42,836 bases of DNA from Nostoc sp. LEGE 12450. GTDB lineage: Bacteria; Cyanobacteriota; Cyanobacteriia; Cyanobacteriales; Nostocaceae. This document shows positions 1-9,500 of this stretch, one piece after another. Location of the stretch: assembly GCF_015206895.1 (NCBI RefSeq), contig NZ_JADEXU010000064.1, positions 1 to 42,836 on the forward strand, written 5' to 3'. Every line of letters starts with the position of its first letter. The first letter of the stretch is position 1. The notes under the pieces are model-generated. The model had not been told where the DNA came from and searched no databases. It saw only the letters and a list, made by a program, of their open reading frames with translations. The position numbers and the translations under genes were made by a program.

Positions 1-6
1 TTAAAA

Positions 7-111
7 ATGCTTCCCGAAATCCCTGAGCCTATTTTATTAACCCAGATTTTTGCCAAGCTTACTGCTTTAGGACGTATTCATCCCGTTTCTACAGGTGTTG
101 AACCCTCGTAA
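7..111 (+). pseudogene. Short C-terminal-like protein fragment
   Basis: An open frame runs from the left edge of the window (two codons precede the ATG) to a TAA at 109-111 and gives a 34-residue peptide ending TGVEPS. It may be the C-terminus of a gene that enters the window from the left, or a decayed remnant, because the DNA just downstream also holds gene debris. I do not recognise the family. No ribosome binding site can be judged this close to the window edge. Confidence 0.25.
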
Positions 112-148
112 ATTGGCAGAGGTATTGTTGTAGTAAGGGCTTTATCTC

Positions 149-172
149 TTCTCTACGAGACGCTACGCGAAC
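149..172 (+). repeat. Short dispersed repeat, family B, copy 1
   Basis: The segment TTCTCTACGAGACGCTACGCGAAC belongs to a family of GC-richer dispersed repeats common between genes of Nostoc-type genomes. Related copies lie at 12106-12131 (inverse orientation) and 40691-40719. It sits between two decayed gene fragments. Confidence 0.5.
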
Positions 173-200
173 AAATAAAGACTAAAGTCCTAACAAGGAT

Positions 201-346
201 CTCAGCCACTGCGTTAGGCGGTTTCCCCATGTTACAGTTCCCGCCCATGACCCACTAAAGGTTGGTACACTAATGCTATATTGCGAGACGTTGCTGACCA
301 TTTGAGTTTGAATCGGGATGAGCTACTTAGTCAACTTTTTTCATAA
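201..346 (+). pseudogene. HicA/YcfA-like toxin remnant, frameshifted
   Basis: Two reading frames together give the C-terminal half of a HicA-type (YcfA) mRNA-interferase toxin. The frame from 201 reads ...RRFPHVTVPAHDPLKVGTL, then a one-base deletion near 272-275 is needed to continue as ILRDVADHLSLNRDELL to the stop at 344-346. The pattern of VTVPAH, then GTL, then ILRD is typical of HicA C-termini. The upstream half with the catalytic histidine (GSH region) is not readable. No intact HicB antitoxin is seen. The assignment rests on motif memory. Confidence 0.4.
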
Positions 347-1152
347 ACAGTAGCAATTCCTTAGTAGATTCAGCACAGAATTTTGAGGATAGTGTAATTG
401 AGATTATCGTCAACCCTCCTCCCTGTGCCTCTGTGTGAGATTAAACAAAGGCTAAAACTACCTAACTTTAACTTTTAAAAAGTAAATTTTACTTAACAAA
501 TGCTACTTGTGCTTACCACTGAAACTTACAAGCATTGTGCTATGACATGGTACAACCTTTCTACACCCAAATAATGAGAAAATTATTTGAATCATAAAAT
601 ACTAATATTTGTAATATTAAGTAAGATCACTGATGCTAGAGTTTTTAGAGAGAAGTTAAATTCTAGTTGCAGTGAATCCAGAAGGAGATAGCTCAAAAAA
701 ACATAACACAGATAAACAACACACAAACTACCTCCTGCGTCAATTTCAAAACTTGTAACAAAATTATTTAGTTGGAATCCAAGCCTGAGTAATTAAATTG
801 ATGCTAATAAAAGACTTAGAAAAATAGGCAGTATTTTGTAAACTAAACTCCTATATTCAAGTTTAGATAGTTAGCTCTTATTATTTATGCAAAATCAATT
901 TTTACCCATCTACCAAAGCTTCTCGGCACTCGCTAAAAATCACAATTTCCAACTCTAACATCTACTAAGCAAACCTCACACAAGCACTTAGTTATAAAAG
1001 TCAAAATTTTACTTCAGAGCGGGTTGCATCTTCACACACAAGCCAGGATTTTGGCAGAAATAAAAATTAACAAATAAAACTCGTATTGCACAGCTATAAA
1101 AATTTGTAGCCAAAACTTTAATGTTGAATTCCTATAGAAAACACAAAATATT
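347..1152. other. Long AT-rich intergenic leader
   Basis: These 806 bases carry no credible gene on either strand. They are AT-rich and precede the adhesin-like gene at 1153. They could contain the promoter and a long 5' leader for the surface cluster, but I see no convincing -35/-10 pair and no Shine-Dalgarno sequence just before the ATG. Confidence 0.5.
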
Positions 1153-3870
1153 ATGGCAACTTATTCAGGATTTCCCGATCCAGGAAACACTAACGGCGCA
1201 GCTTTAAACACGACTTTATATATTACTGGCGGCTCCATCAATAGTGCTGGCGACACATTCAGCAACTCCGTTAGTGGTTCTGATCTAGCTGATTTCTACT
1301 TATTTCAAATTGGTGGTAGTAGTGCTAGCCTCCTGAATGTAAATTTGGACGGATTAAGCAGTAATGCAAACCTGAGAGTGCTAGATAGCAATGGCGTACT
1401 TGTAGGAAATTCCGCTAATTCGGGAACTACAGCCGAAACAATCAGCACTACTGTCAATCCAGGCACATACTATGCCAGAGTTACTACTACTTCTGGTACT
1501 CCCATTACTAACTATAATCTCACATTATCAGCTAACCCTATTCCTGCCATAGACCAAGCCGGGAACTCACCAGGTGCAGCCCTCAACATTGGTAGTTTTA
1601 ATAGTACTAGCAACCCCTACAGCATCACAGACTTTGTAAGTAATACGGGGGTTGTCCTGGATAGCGATGATTATTACAAATTCACCTTGACAGAAACCTT
1701 AGGTTTTAACCTCACCCTGGATGGTTTAACAGGTAATGCCAATGTGGGACTTTATGATAATACTGGTACTAACTTGATTATCGCTTCTAGCCAAGCTGGT
1801 ACCACATCAGAATCTATTTCCCGCAACCTTACCAGTAGTGACTACTACATCCGGGTTTTCCCTAATGGTACAACTGCCGCAAATTACAATCTGGGTATTG
1901 TCTTTAACCCAATAGATAATGCTGGGAACACATTGGTAAATGCTCGCACTATTAATCCTCTAAGTTCCACCGCTTCTACTTTCTCTGACTATGTTAATAG
2001 CGCCGACAATAATGATTACTACCGCTTTGACATCACATCTAACAGTCTGATTAACCTAATCATGACACCGGCTACTGGCAATGCAGATGTTGAATTGCTT
2101 AACAGTAGTGGTGGAGTCATCACTAGCTCTATCAATAGCGGAACACAAATTGACTCTATTATTCGCAGTTTGAATATTGGTACTTACTATATCCGGGTTT
2201 TTCCTTTTGGCGGTGCAGCCACTAACTATAGCCTGAGCATATCTGCTACAGTAATTCCTGTAGATAGAGCGCCCAACACCACACCAACAGCTCGCAACAT
2301 CGGCAATATCACCAATTCTTCGCAGAACTTCAACGATTTTGTCGGTGATATTGATACTGACGACTACTACGCTTTTAATGTCGCCAACAATGCTAATGTT
2401 CAACTTAGCCTTACGGGATTGAGTGCCGATGCTGATTTAACATTACTCAATAGTAGTGGTGTTCAGATTGCCATATCTGCACAGACAGGAACCAGCAATG
2501 AAAGTATCAGTACTAGCCTAGCTTCGGGTAATTATTTCATTCGCGTTTATCCCTTTGGTGCTACCAATACATTCTATAACCTAGCTGTTTCCGGCTCTCC
2601 CTCTTTCCAAGGACAACAACTGGAAATTAGAACCGGTTCTGGTAGTTCCAACCCCAACAATCTCACAGCGTTGGGTAACACCTTGTACTTTACTGCTGAT
2701 GATGGTACTGGTAACGGCAATCAGCTATGGAGAAGTAACGGCACTACCAATACCCGCATTACTAACAATGCCGGGGGTTTTAATCCAGCTAATCTCGCTG
2801 TTGTTGGTACCAATCTCTTCTTTACTGCTAATGACGGTAACGGTAATGAACTGTGGGTAAGTAACGGAACTACTGCAAATAGGTTGAGTGATATTAATGT
2901 GGGGGCTGGTAGTTCTAACCCAGCTAATCTTACTGCTGTTGGCACCAACCTATTCTTTACTGCTGATAACGGTATAAGTGGTAGAGAATTATGGATATAT
3001 GACGGTACAACAGTCCGACTAGTCCAAGATATCTACGCTAGTGCAACAGGTTCCAATCCCACGAATCTAATTGCGCTGAATGGTAGGGTCTATTTCTCTG
3101 CTTCTAACTCGGCTAATGGTCAGGAACTGTGGTCAAGTGACGGCACCACTAACGGAACCCAAATTGTTACCGATATCAGACCAGGACAGATTGGCTCATC
3201 TCCCAACAACCTTGTAGTCGTTGGCAGCACGTTGTACTTTACTGCCAATGATGGCACTAATGGAACTGAATTATGGAAGTACTCATCTGGAGTAACTAGC
3301 CCAGTCAAAGATATTACTACAGGTGCAAACGGTTTTGGCCCGATCAACCTCACTGCCGTCGGTAACACTCTATTTTTCGTTACTGATAGTGATGGCGACT
3401 TCCAACAAGAACTGTGGAAAAGTGATGGTATTAATGCAGGCACTGTCAGAGTGAAAACTGACCTGACACAAGCCCCTAATCGGGGTTTTGGCCCAATAAA
3501 TTTGACCGCCGTGGGTAACACTCTCTACTTCACTACACCAGACCCTGCAACGGGGCTGGAACTGTGGAAGAGTGATGGCACCGATGCAGGTACTGTCCTA
3601 GTTAGGGATATTTACTCTGGTGCCGATCCCAATAACAGTATTCCCAGTAGTCTCGTTAATTTCGGTGGAACGCTGTACTTTACAGCTTACGAACCAACGA
3701 ATGGCACTGAGTTATGGAGCAGTGACGGCACAGCTGTAGGTACACGCAGAGTTAGCAATATAAATCCTGGAACGGGTGATGCTAACACTGCCAAGCTGAC
3801 TGTCGTTGGTACACGGCTGTTCTTCTCTGCCACTAACGGGACTGATGGCACAGAATTGTACGTGATTTAG
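1153..3870 (+). CDS. Surface protein with PPC domains and ELWxxDGT repeats
   Basis: A 905-residue beta-rich protein. Residues about 1-480 hold four tandem bacterial pre-peptidase C-terminal (PPC) domains, each with a D-(D/F)YY-F core and a G-YY-RV strand near its end. Residues about 490-905 hold nine repeats of an L-(T/A)-VG-LYFTA-DG-ELW-SDGT pattern, the ELWxxDGT repeat found in large cyanobacterial and marine bacterial exoproteins; the last copy stops at ELYVI. No signal peptide is visible at the N-terminus (MATYSGFPDP), so export would need a non-Sec route. The repeats suggest an adhesive or matrix protein. It lies 126 bases upstream of the pilin-like genes in the same orientation and may be the tip or partner of that system; that link is inference. 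No catalytic residues were seen. Confidence 0.85.
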   Translation: MATYSGFPDPGNTNGAALNTTLYITGGSINSAGDTFSNSVSGSDLADFYLFQIGGSSASLLNVNLDGLSSNANLRVLDSNGVLVGNSANSGTTAETISTTVNPGTYYARVTTTSGTPITNYNLTLSANPIPAIDQAGNSPGAALNIGSFNSTSNPYSITDFVSNTGVVLDSDDYYKFTLTETLGFNLTLDGLTGNANVGLYDNTGTNLIIASSQAGTTSESISRNLTSSDYYIRVFPNGTTAANYNLGIVFNPIDNAGNTLVNARTINPLSSTASTFSDYVNSADNNDYYRFDITSNSLINLIMTPATGNADVELLNSSGGVITSSINSGTQIDSIIRSLNIGTYYIRVFPFGGAATNYSLSISATVIPVDRAPNTTPTARNIGNITNSSQNFNDFVGDIDTDDYYAFNVANNANVQLSLTGLSADADLTLLNSSGVQIAISAQTGTSNESISTSLASGNYFIRVYPFGATNTFYNLAVSGSPSFQGQQLEIRTGSGSSNPNNLTALGNTLYFTADDGTGNGNQLWRSNGTTNTRITNNAGGFNPANLAVVGTNLFFTANDGNGNELWVSNGTTANRLSDINVGAGSSNPANLTAVGTNLFFTADNGISGRELWIYDGTTVRLVQDIYASATGSNPTNLIALNGRVYFSASNSANGQELWSSDGTTNGTQIVTDIRPGQIGSSPNNLVVVGSTLYFTANDGTNGTELWKYSSGVTSPVKDITTGANGFGPINLTAVGNTLFFVTDSDGDFQQELWKSDGINAGTVRVKTDLTQAPNRGFGPINLTAVGNTLYFTTPDPATGLELWKSDGTDAGTVLVRDIYSGADPNNSIPSSLVNFGGTLYFTAYEPTNGTELWSSDGTAVGTRRVSNINPGTGDANTAKLTVVGTRLFFSATNGTDGTELYVI

Positions 3871-3882
3871 AAAGGAGGTGAT
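3871..3882 (+). promoter_or_regulatory. Orphan 12-base anti-16S (extended Shine-Dalgarno) match
   Basis: AAAGGAGGTGAT directly follows the adhesin stop codon. It is the exact complement of the usual 3' end of bacterial 16S rRNA (ATCACCTCCTTT). The next long gene starts 113 bases later, too far for normal initiation. The only nearby start is a GTG inside the motif, giving about 13 codons. It may act as a ribosome standby or pausing site, or be chance. Confidence 0.5.
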
Positions 3883-3995
3883 TTTTTTAACAAAGTCTAT
3901 AAAACGACCAAGACATTAGTTGATCAAAGTCTAGTTCTCTAAGATATAACGCGTTCTAATTTACACAAATACCAAATCGGGAGAAAGTTTTCGTT

Positions 3996-4592
3996 ATGAA
4001 AAACAAAATTGTAGCTATTGTTGTCGCTCTGGGTAGTGCTATTTTTGCAGCCCCTGCCCATGCCCAAATCACAGGTACACCCGCTACTGTTGGTGTTAAC
4101 GTAACAGTACCTGAAATACTCTACTTACGGACTGTTAGCACAATCAATGTAACTCTGACACCCGCAGATTTGGGTGTTGCTGGCTTAACTGCATCGGGAA
4201 GTGGTTTTTATAACACCACCCCTGACCAAGCAGGTACAGCAGATACTACACCGGCTAGTACACTTAACACCACCTCACCTTTTACAACTGCTACCGCAGC
4301 TACAAAAACGATCAATGGTGTATACGTAGTTTGGTCTAATAGCCCACGCGCCGGTGGGGTTGATATAGCTGTAGCAAAACCAGGTGGTGCTGATCCTGGA
4401 AACGGAACTGATGTGGTGCCAATGACCGTTGCTCCTGCTTCCAATATCACTGGTGCAACAGCTAATGGCTTAATTAATCCCGTAACTGGCACTGGTGTGG
4501 GGTCAGTTGTTTTAGCATTCGATGCAAGTGATGTTCCCGCAGGTAATTACAACACAGGCGGTCAAGTTACTATCACTGCTGCTGCTCCTTAA
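3996..4592 (+). CDS. Exported pilin-like subunit 1
   Basis: A 198-residue secreted protein. Residues 1-23 form a clear Sec signal peptide (KNK, hydrophobic core, APAHA then Q). The mature part is Thr/Ala/Gly-rich, has no cysteine, starts with alternating beta strands (VGVNVTVPEILYL) and ends with VPAGNYNTGGQVTITAA, resembling the closing strand of spore-coat-U or fimbrial subunits. With a PapD-like chaperone and usher-like gene downstream, the best reading is the major subunit of a chaperone-usher fibre; homology of the subunit itself is inferred from context. GGGAGAAAG lies 10-15 bases before the ATG and supports the start. It precedes a perfect hairpin at 4739-4762, which could stabilise its mRNA relative to later cistrons. 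Confidence 0.7.
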   Translation: MKNKIVAIVVALGSAIFAAPAHAQITGTPATVGVNVTVPEILYLRTVSTINVTLTPADLGVAGLTASGSGFYNTTPDQAGTADTTPASTLNTTSPFTTATAATKTINGVYVVWSNSPRAGGVDIAVAKPGGADPGNGTDVVPMTVAPASNITGATANGLINPVTGTGVGSVVLAFDASDVPAGNYNTGGQVTITAAAP

Positions 4593-4678
4593 ATAACAAC
4601 AGTCTCCTGAATGCTTAGGTATGGTAAACACTGAAAGTTTTTAACTACACCTGAGCATTCACTTCTGCACTGGGAAAA

Positions 4679-4714
4679 GGAGAGTTTCCTATATTCACAC
4701 ATAGCACACTCTCC
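4679..4714 (+). terminator. Inverted repeat between the pilin-like genes
   Basis: GGAGAGT at 4679-4685 can pair with ACTCTCC at 4708-4714 across a 22-base loop. No T-run follows, so this is at best a weak structural element next to the stronger hairpin at 4739-4762. Confidence 0.25.
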
Positions 4715-4738
4715 TCCACCCACTTTTGGAAATTTGTC

Positions 4739-4762
4739 ATCAGAAATAGAGATATTTCTGAT
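4739..4762 (+). promoter_or_regulatory. Perfect 10-bp hairpin with GAGA tetraloop
   Basis: ATCAGAAATA (4739-4748) and TATTTCTGAT (4753-4762) are exact reverse complements around a GAGA loop of the stable GNRA class. It lies 147 bases after the first pilin-like stop and 84 bases before the second pilin-like start. There is no following T-run, so a processing or mRNA-stability element is more likely than an intrinsic terminator. Confidence 0.6.
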
Positions 4763-4846
4763 AATTGCCAAGCCTAACAAACGCAAGATGCCAGAATACC
4801 CAAACTGTGATGACAAAAATCCCGGAAAAGTTTACTAACTGCCACC

Positions 4847-5395
4847 ATGAGCCACAAACGTCTTCTCACTAAGGGCTTGGGTATTACTGCGGCAATTCTG
4901 GCATGGCCACAACCCCAAACGTTAGCCCAATCGGTATTTCCCAACACCTCGCCTACAGAAATCAATCAATTATCGGTTCCCCAAACACTGAGTATTCCTC
5001 CTCTGAGACAATCAGAATTATTACCTGGTAATATCACTGAATCTGTCGCCGGTGGTCAAGATTTGACAACTCCGCCTCGATTAAATGCAGTTATTACCCG
5101 TGAATTACCAGCCCTTTGGCAAATGCGGGTTCCCATTGAACAGGTGGGTTCTCTTTACGCCATCTATGAAACGAGGGCTGACAACGGTGGAGTCAATCAG
5201 TTTAGCAGTGAGCAACGTTCTGACGTTGAAGTTCCTATTGTTTTAGAGTCCTTACCCATAATTGAAATTTCCCGCGACCAAAATACCAATACAGCTGTAG
5301 TGCAGGGTGGTGTCCGCTTAAAGATAGACCTCTCCACGGCTGAGATAGCGGGTACTTATTCTGGGGAATTAACAGTTGTTGTGAATCAGCGTTAA
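4847..5395 (+). CDS. Exported pilin-like subunit 2
   Basis: A 182-residue secreted protein. A signal peptide is seen at residues 1-28 (basic MSHKRLLTK, hydrophobic stretch, TLA then Q). The mature part is beta-rich, lacks cysteine, has a Pro/Ser-rich linker (about 30-60), and ends with AEIAGTYSGELTVVVNQR. That AGTY-G-LTVTV-like end is typical of spore-coat-U or sigma-type fimbrial subunits, where the last strand closes the incomplete fold. It sits 50 bases upstream of the chaperone gene, so cotranscription is likely. It could be a minor or tip-proximal subunit. I do not recognise a named family with certainty; the assignment is context plus the C-terminal pattern. Confidence 0.65.
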   Translation: MSHKRLLTKGLGITAAILAWPQPQTLAQSVFPNTSPTEINQLSVPQTLSIPPLRQSELLPGNITESVAGGQDLTTPPRLNAVITRELPALWQMRVPIEQVGSLYAIYETRADNGGVNQFSSEQRSDVEVPIVLESLPIIEISRDQNTNTAVVQGGVRLKIDLSTAEIAGTYSGELTVVVNQR

Positions 5396-5445
5396 CTCTC
5401 ATCTGTCTGAATGTGATGTGTGCTGAAATTAAATTTTAGAATCCA

Positions 5446-6378
5446 ATGTTTCACAAACCTCAAAATATCGCCCTGGCTTTAATAGGGACTATAGCTCTGG
5501 GAATACCTCCAGCAACAGCACTAAATATTGGTGTTAGCCCCTCACGGATGGAATTGGAAATCAATTCCAAACAACGTGTGCAATCTATTCGCATTGTGAA
5601 TCGTTCCCCTCAGACTGTGGAAATGAAGGCAAGTGTCAAATCATGGAGGATGAACGAAGATAATAAACTAGAAGAAGTTATTCCTGATGAACAATCTTTA
5701 TCTCAGTGGATTGTCTTCACTCCCTCAAGATTTACAATTGCTCCTGGTGCCACTCAGACTATACGCTTTGCTATCCGTCCTAAAACCCAGCCTAAAGCCG
5801 GCGAACACAGGGCTGTACTGTTTTTAGAAGAAGTTGCCTCTAATAAACCAAAAGCATCAAATACTCTTGTTACAGTTGGACGGGTGGGAGTTGTCATCTA
5901 TGGCTATACGGGTGCAGTTAAAAGAGTTGGTGTACTCAATTCTTTAACTGTAGATACTAAACCCAATGCAATAAAAGCTGTGTTTGATATTTCCAATCAA
6001 GGTAATGCCCATATCAGGCTCAATGGTCAATATGCTATTTGGCCAGCTGCTAAATATCCTGGTGCTGAGGCGACAAAACCCATAGCGAATTTAGACAGAC
6101 CGGATGCTAAGAAAACTGAGAATTTAGTGGATGCAGGGCTGTTACCTACAGCACCAATTTTGCCTGATACCCGTCGCCGAGTTGTGCTACCAATCACTAA
6201 AAAGTTATTTCCTGGTAGCTACGTTTTAGATATCAATGGGCAACTGAATGGTGTAGCGATTAAAAAAGGTATACCTTTTACAGTGAATGCTCCACTGGCT
6301 AATAATGTCAGCACTCAAACTAAGCCGACTCCTCAAAAATTGAGGAATTCCCTCAAAAGTCCTCAGAACAAAAGATAA
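5446..6378 (+). CDS. PapD-like periplasmic fimbrial chaperone
   Basis: A 310-residue exported protein. The signal peptide covers about residues 1-25 (ending TALN). Domain 1 (about 26-150) shows chaperone hallmarks: IGVSPSRMELEI with the conserved arginine region, IRIVNRSPQTVEM, the FTIAPGATQTIRF strand with RPK after it, and GEHRAVLFLEE as the G1 donor strand with alternating hydrophobic residues. Domain 2 (about 160-280) is a second Ig-like fold ending in GSYVLDINGQLNG. Such chaperones hold pilin subunits in the periplasm by donor-strand complementation and hand them to the usher. Length exceeds the usual 220-250 because of a Lys/Pro/Ser-rich tail of about 25 residues and loop insertions. 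It sits between the pilin-like genes and the usher-like gene, as expected. Confidence 0.8.
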   Translation: MFHKPQNIALALIGTIALGIPPATALNIGVSPSRMELEINSKQRVQSIRIVNRSPQTVEMKASVKSWRMNEDNKLEEVIPDEQSLSQWIVFTPSRFTIAPGATQTIRFAIRPKTQPKAGEHRAVLFLEEVASNKPKASNTLVTVGRVGVVIYGYTGAVKRVGVLNSLTVDTKPNAIKAVFDISNQGNAHIRLNGQYAIWPAAKYPGAEATKPIANLDRPDAKKTENLVDAGLLPTAPILPDTRRRVVLPITKKLFPGSYVLDINGQLNGVAIKKGIPFTVNAPLANNVSTQTKPTPQKLRNSLKSPQNKR

Positions 6379-6456
6379 ATTATTCCACATTTAAATTACA
6401 TGAATTGGGCAATATCCCTAATAATTTGATGGAATTTAGATGTGCAAAATAAATGT

Positions 6457-6488
6457 ATTTTAGCTTTTGTAAATCCAAAAGCTAAAAT
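6457..6488 (+). promoter_or_regulatory. Perfect 13-bp intercistronic hairpin before the usher gene
   Basis: ATTTTAGCTTTTG (6457-6469) pairs exactly with CAAAAGCTAAAAT (6476-6488) around a 6-base loop. It lies 78 bases after the chaperone stop and 89 bases before the usher-like start. The right arm ends in AAAAT and only TTTCG follows, so termination is possible but not certain. A role in lowering usher expression relative to subunits and chaperone is inferred. Confidence 0.6.
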
Positions 6489-6577
6489 TTCGCTAATTAA
6501 GTTTTTTGATCTTCCAAAGAACAATTTGTAGTCGGAAAGTTTCTTAGGCTACCTATACAAATTTTTGTACTTCAGTT

Positions 6578-9500
6578 ATGATCTACCAACCTTCAACATC
6601 TCCCCCATCAATTACAATTATACAGTCAGAGAATGGTTCTTGTAAAACGCAGTTGGATGCTAGCGTTATTCAAGAACATAAAGCAGTTGCTGGAGTAATC
6701 GCAACTCCTTCACCACCAGAAACGTTACCACCTGAGTTTTCTACAGATGAATCACAGCATTCTTGCAATCTAGATAATAAAAACATTACAGCTAGTAACA
6801 TCAGTGCTGAAAATGATCTAAATTCTGATCCCAAGCAACTGAATCCAGAGGTTGTCGCTCAAAGTATCACACCATCAAGCTTCTCCCACAATTCAGCTAT
6901 TAGTCATCTTAAAAAAACTCTCAGAAATATCAGAGATGCAAAACATGATAATGATGCAAAGAATACGCCATCTTCTGACAAGAAACAAAAAATTAATAAT
7001 GTAGTTATTCCAGATTCTGCTAGTAGTGATGCTTTAAAAACTTCAATTGGCAAGAATAATCCTACTTCAAACACGCCCATTGATAATATACTAGCCGAAG
7101 GTAAAAAATTATTATTAGGAGTAGTAATTAATGAGCAGGAAGTTGGCAATTTAGAAATTATTCCAGATGGGAAAACTTTATTAATTCCATTGTCTGATTT
7201 TGCTCAGATTACTGGATTTACAGTTGAAAGTATTGATGGTGGCAAAACACAACTGAAAACACCTTTAGGTGTGGTTACTCTAACAGATTTAGATTTAAGA
7301 AAAATTGATGGTATCACTTATATTAGCGATACCTTATTAAAAGAAAAATTACTAACTGATATAGAGCTAAAAACTTCAGATTTAGCCTTGAATGTTAATT
7401 TACCTTGGCGCAGAGGTAGTGAAGCATCGAACAATCAAGTGATTGACCTCAAGCCTGAAGTTAGACCTCCTAGCAGTGGTTTATCTAATTTACGGCAAGA
7501 GTTAAATTATTATAGTAATTCTGGTAATACAAACTGGCGTAGTTCTACGCTTTTGGGTGGGCGTTTGGCAGGTGGTGCATGGCGGTTACGTTTAGATAAT
7601 AATTTTGTTAATCAGCCCCAACTAAGTGAATATTTTTACTTCAAACGTTCAGGGCGACTGCTTTATCAAATCGGTCGCCAACAAATTGGCTTGAATCCTT
7701 TACTTACGGGAAATAATTTGACAGGAGCGCAGATTGGTTATACTAATCTACCCGCAGATAGGTTGAGTACAAATTATAGTGCTAGTGAACTTTTACCAAG
7801 ACGTTCCCAACCTGTACAAACATTTCGTGGTGTAGTTCCCCCAGCTAGTTTTGTTCAGTTAAGAGTTGGTGGCGTTGCAGTCGCTCAACAACAGGTAGGA
7901 CTCAGTGGAGAGTATGAATTTGTAGATGTCAGTTTGCCTACTGGTCAAAGTAATGAAATTGAACTGTTCGTATTTGATCGTAATAATTTTAGCGTACCTA
8001 CAGAAGTTCGTTCTTTAAGACTCAATGCTTCCGATTTATTGTTACCCGCCGGTGGTAATGTGCAGCTAGCCGGCGTAGGCTTAACTGGTAACTATATCCA
8101 AAATAATTTATTAGATGATGTGATTGCACCTGAATCAGGTAAGTTCACTGGATTTTATCAGATACGCCAGGGGGTTTCTAATAACTTAACCTTGGAAAGT
8201 TCTGTACAATTATTACCGGAAACTACACAAGCACAAGCAGGTTTTGCTTGGCGTTTGGCAAGTCCTGTCATTTTATCAGCGAATGCTGGTACTTCTAATG
8301 GTGAGTTTGGTTATGCGGCTAATTTAGATATTCAGTTGGATCGGTTGCAGATTTTGGGAGTTTCGGAATTATACCCAACTGGCTATTTTAACACCAGAAA
8401 CAACAATCAATTACGCGATCGCCAAAATAACGCGCTAGATGTCAAATATAAATTTAGTAATAACCTGAGTCTAGGTTTTGTTGCCCGCAACTACCAAAAC
8501 CAAAATGATTCGAGTAATTACATTCTGCCGACTTTTTCCTTCCGCCCATTGTCTAACTTGTCGTTGAGAGGTACACCCGATTATCTTGGCAATTATTCAT
8601 TCAATGCCTTCTATCAACCTACAAGAGATAGTAGGCTATCTTTTAACTCTTTCGGCGATGTTTATACAACAGATTTTGGCTATAACCTCAACCGTAATTA
8701 TCTACTATCATTTGGGACTGAATCTGGTGGTGATTTAGCAACTCGTTACACTTTGGGACTGAATTATAGTTCTTCTAGCATTTTCGGTCTGAATTGGCGC
8801 TTAGGATTAGGATATAGAGATGGAGAAGTTGGACCGATTGTGGGTGCTAGTATGCGAGTACTGCCAGGATTATTTGCCTTAATTGATTACCAAGGCATCC
8901 CCTCTAGAAATAGAAACATTCTTGGTGGCATTGGAGACGATCGCCTGACCATATCCTTAGTATCAGATTTATCATTTGCTGGCGGTAGAGTATCCCCTGC
9001 TGAATATAGCTCAGTTAGCAAAGATAGAGGAGCGATCGCTGGACGCATAGTTGTTCAAGGTGACAGAAATGGTGCAGACCTTGGCGGCGGTATTGTTAGT
9101 GTTTTCGATAACCGTGGTCGCAATGTCGGTGGAGCTAAAATAGATAATCAAGGTAATTTCTTTGTTGGTAATTTGCGAGAAGGTGTCTATGTAGTTTCTC
9201 TAGACCCAGATGAGTTACCAATTGAAGTAGCTGTGCGGAAAACTTCTATAACTGCGGAAGTAGCTGGTGCAGCGGTGACTCAGTTAGATTTCCCCGTTAG
9301 ATTAGAATATGGTATGGCAGGCAAAATTACTGATGTGGTAGGTCAGCCAATACCAAATGTGGAAGTAGAACTAGTTGATACTCAAGGCAAACGAGTAGTG
9401 TCATCTGTGACTGATCAATTTGGTCTTTACCGTCTAGATGCTGTTCCCGTTGGTAACTATACATTGCGCGTTCCTGTTCAAGATGGCATCGCCAGCAGCA

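Noticed and set aside
4589..4965. Minus-strand frames between the pilin-like genes
   Set aside because: They are antisense to the hairpin region and to the signal peptide of pilin-like gene 2; codon pattern is not gene-like.
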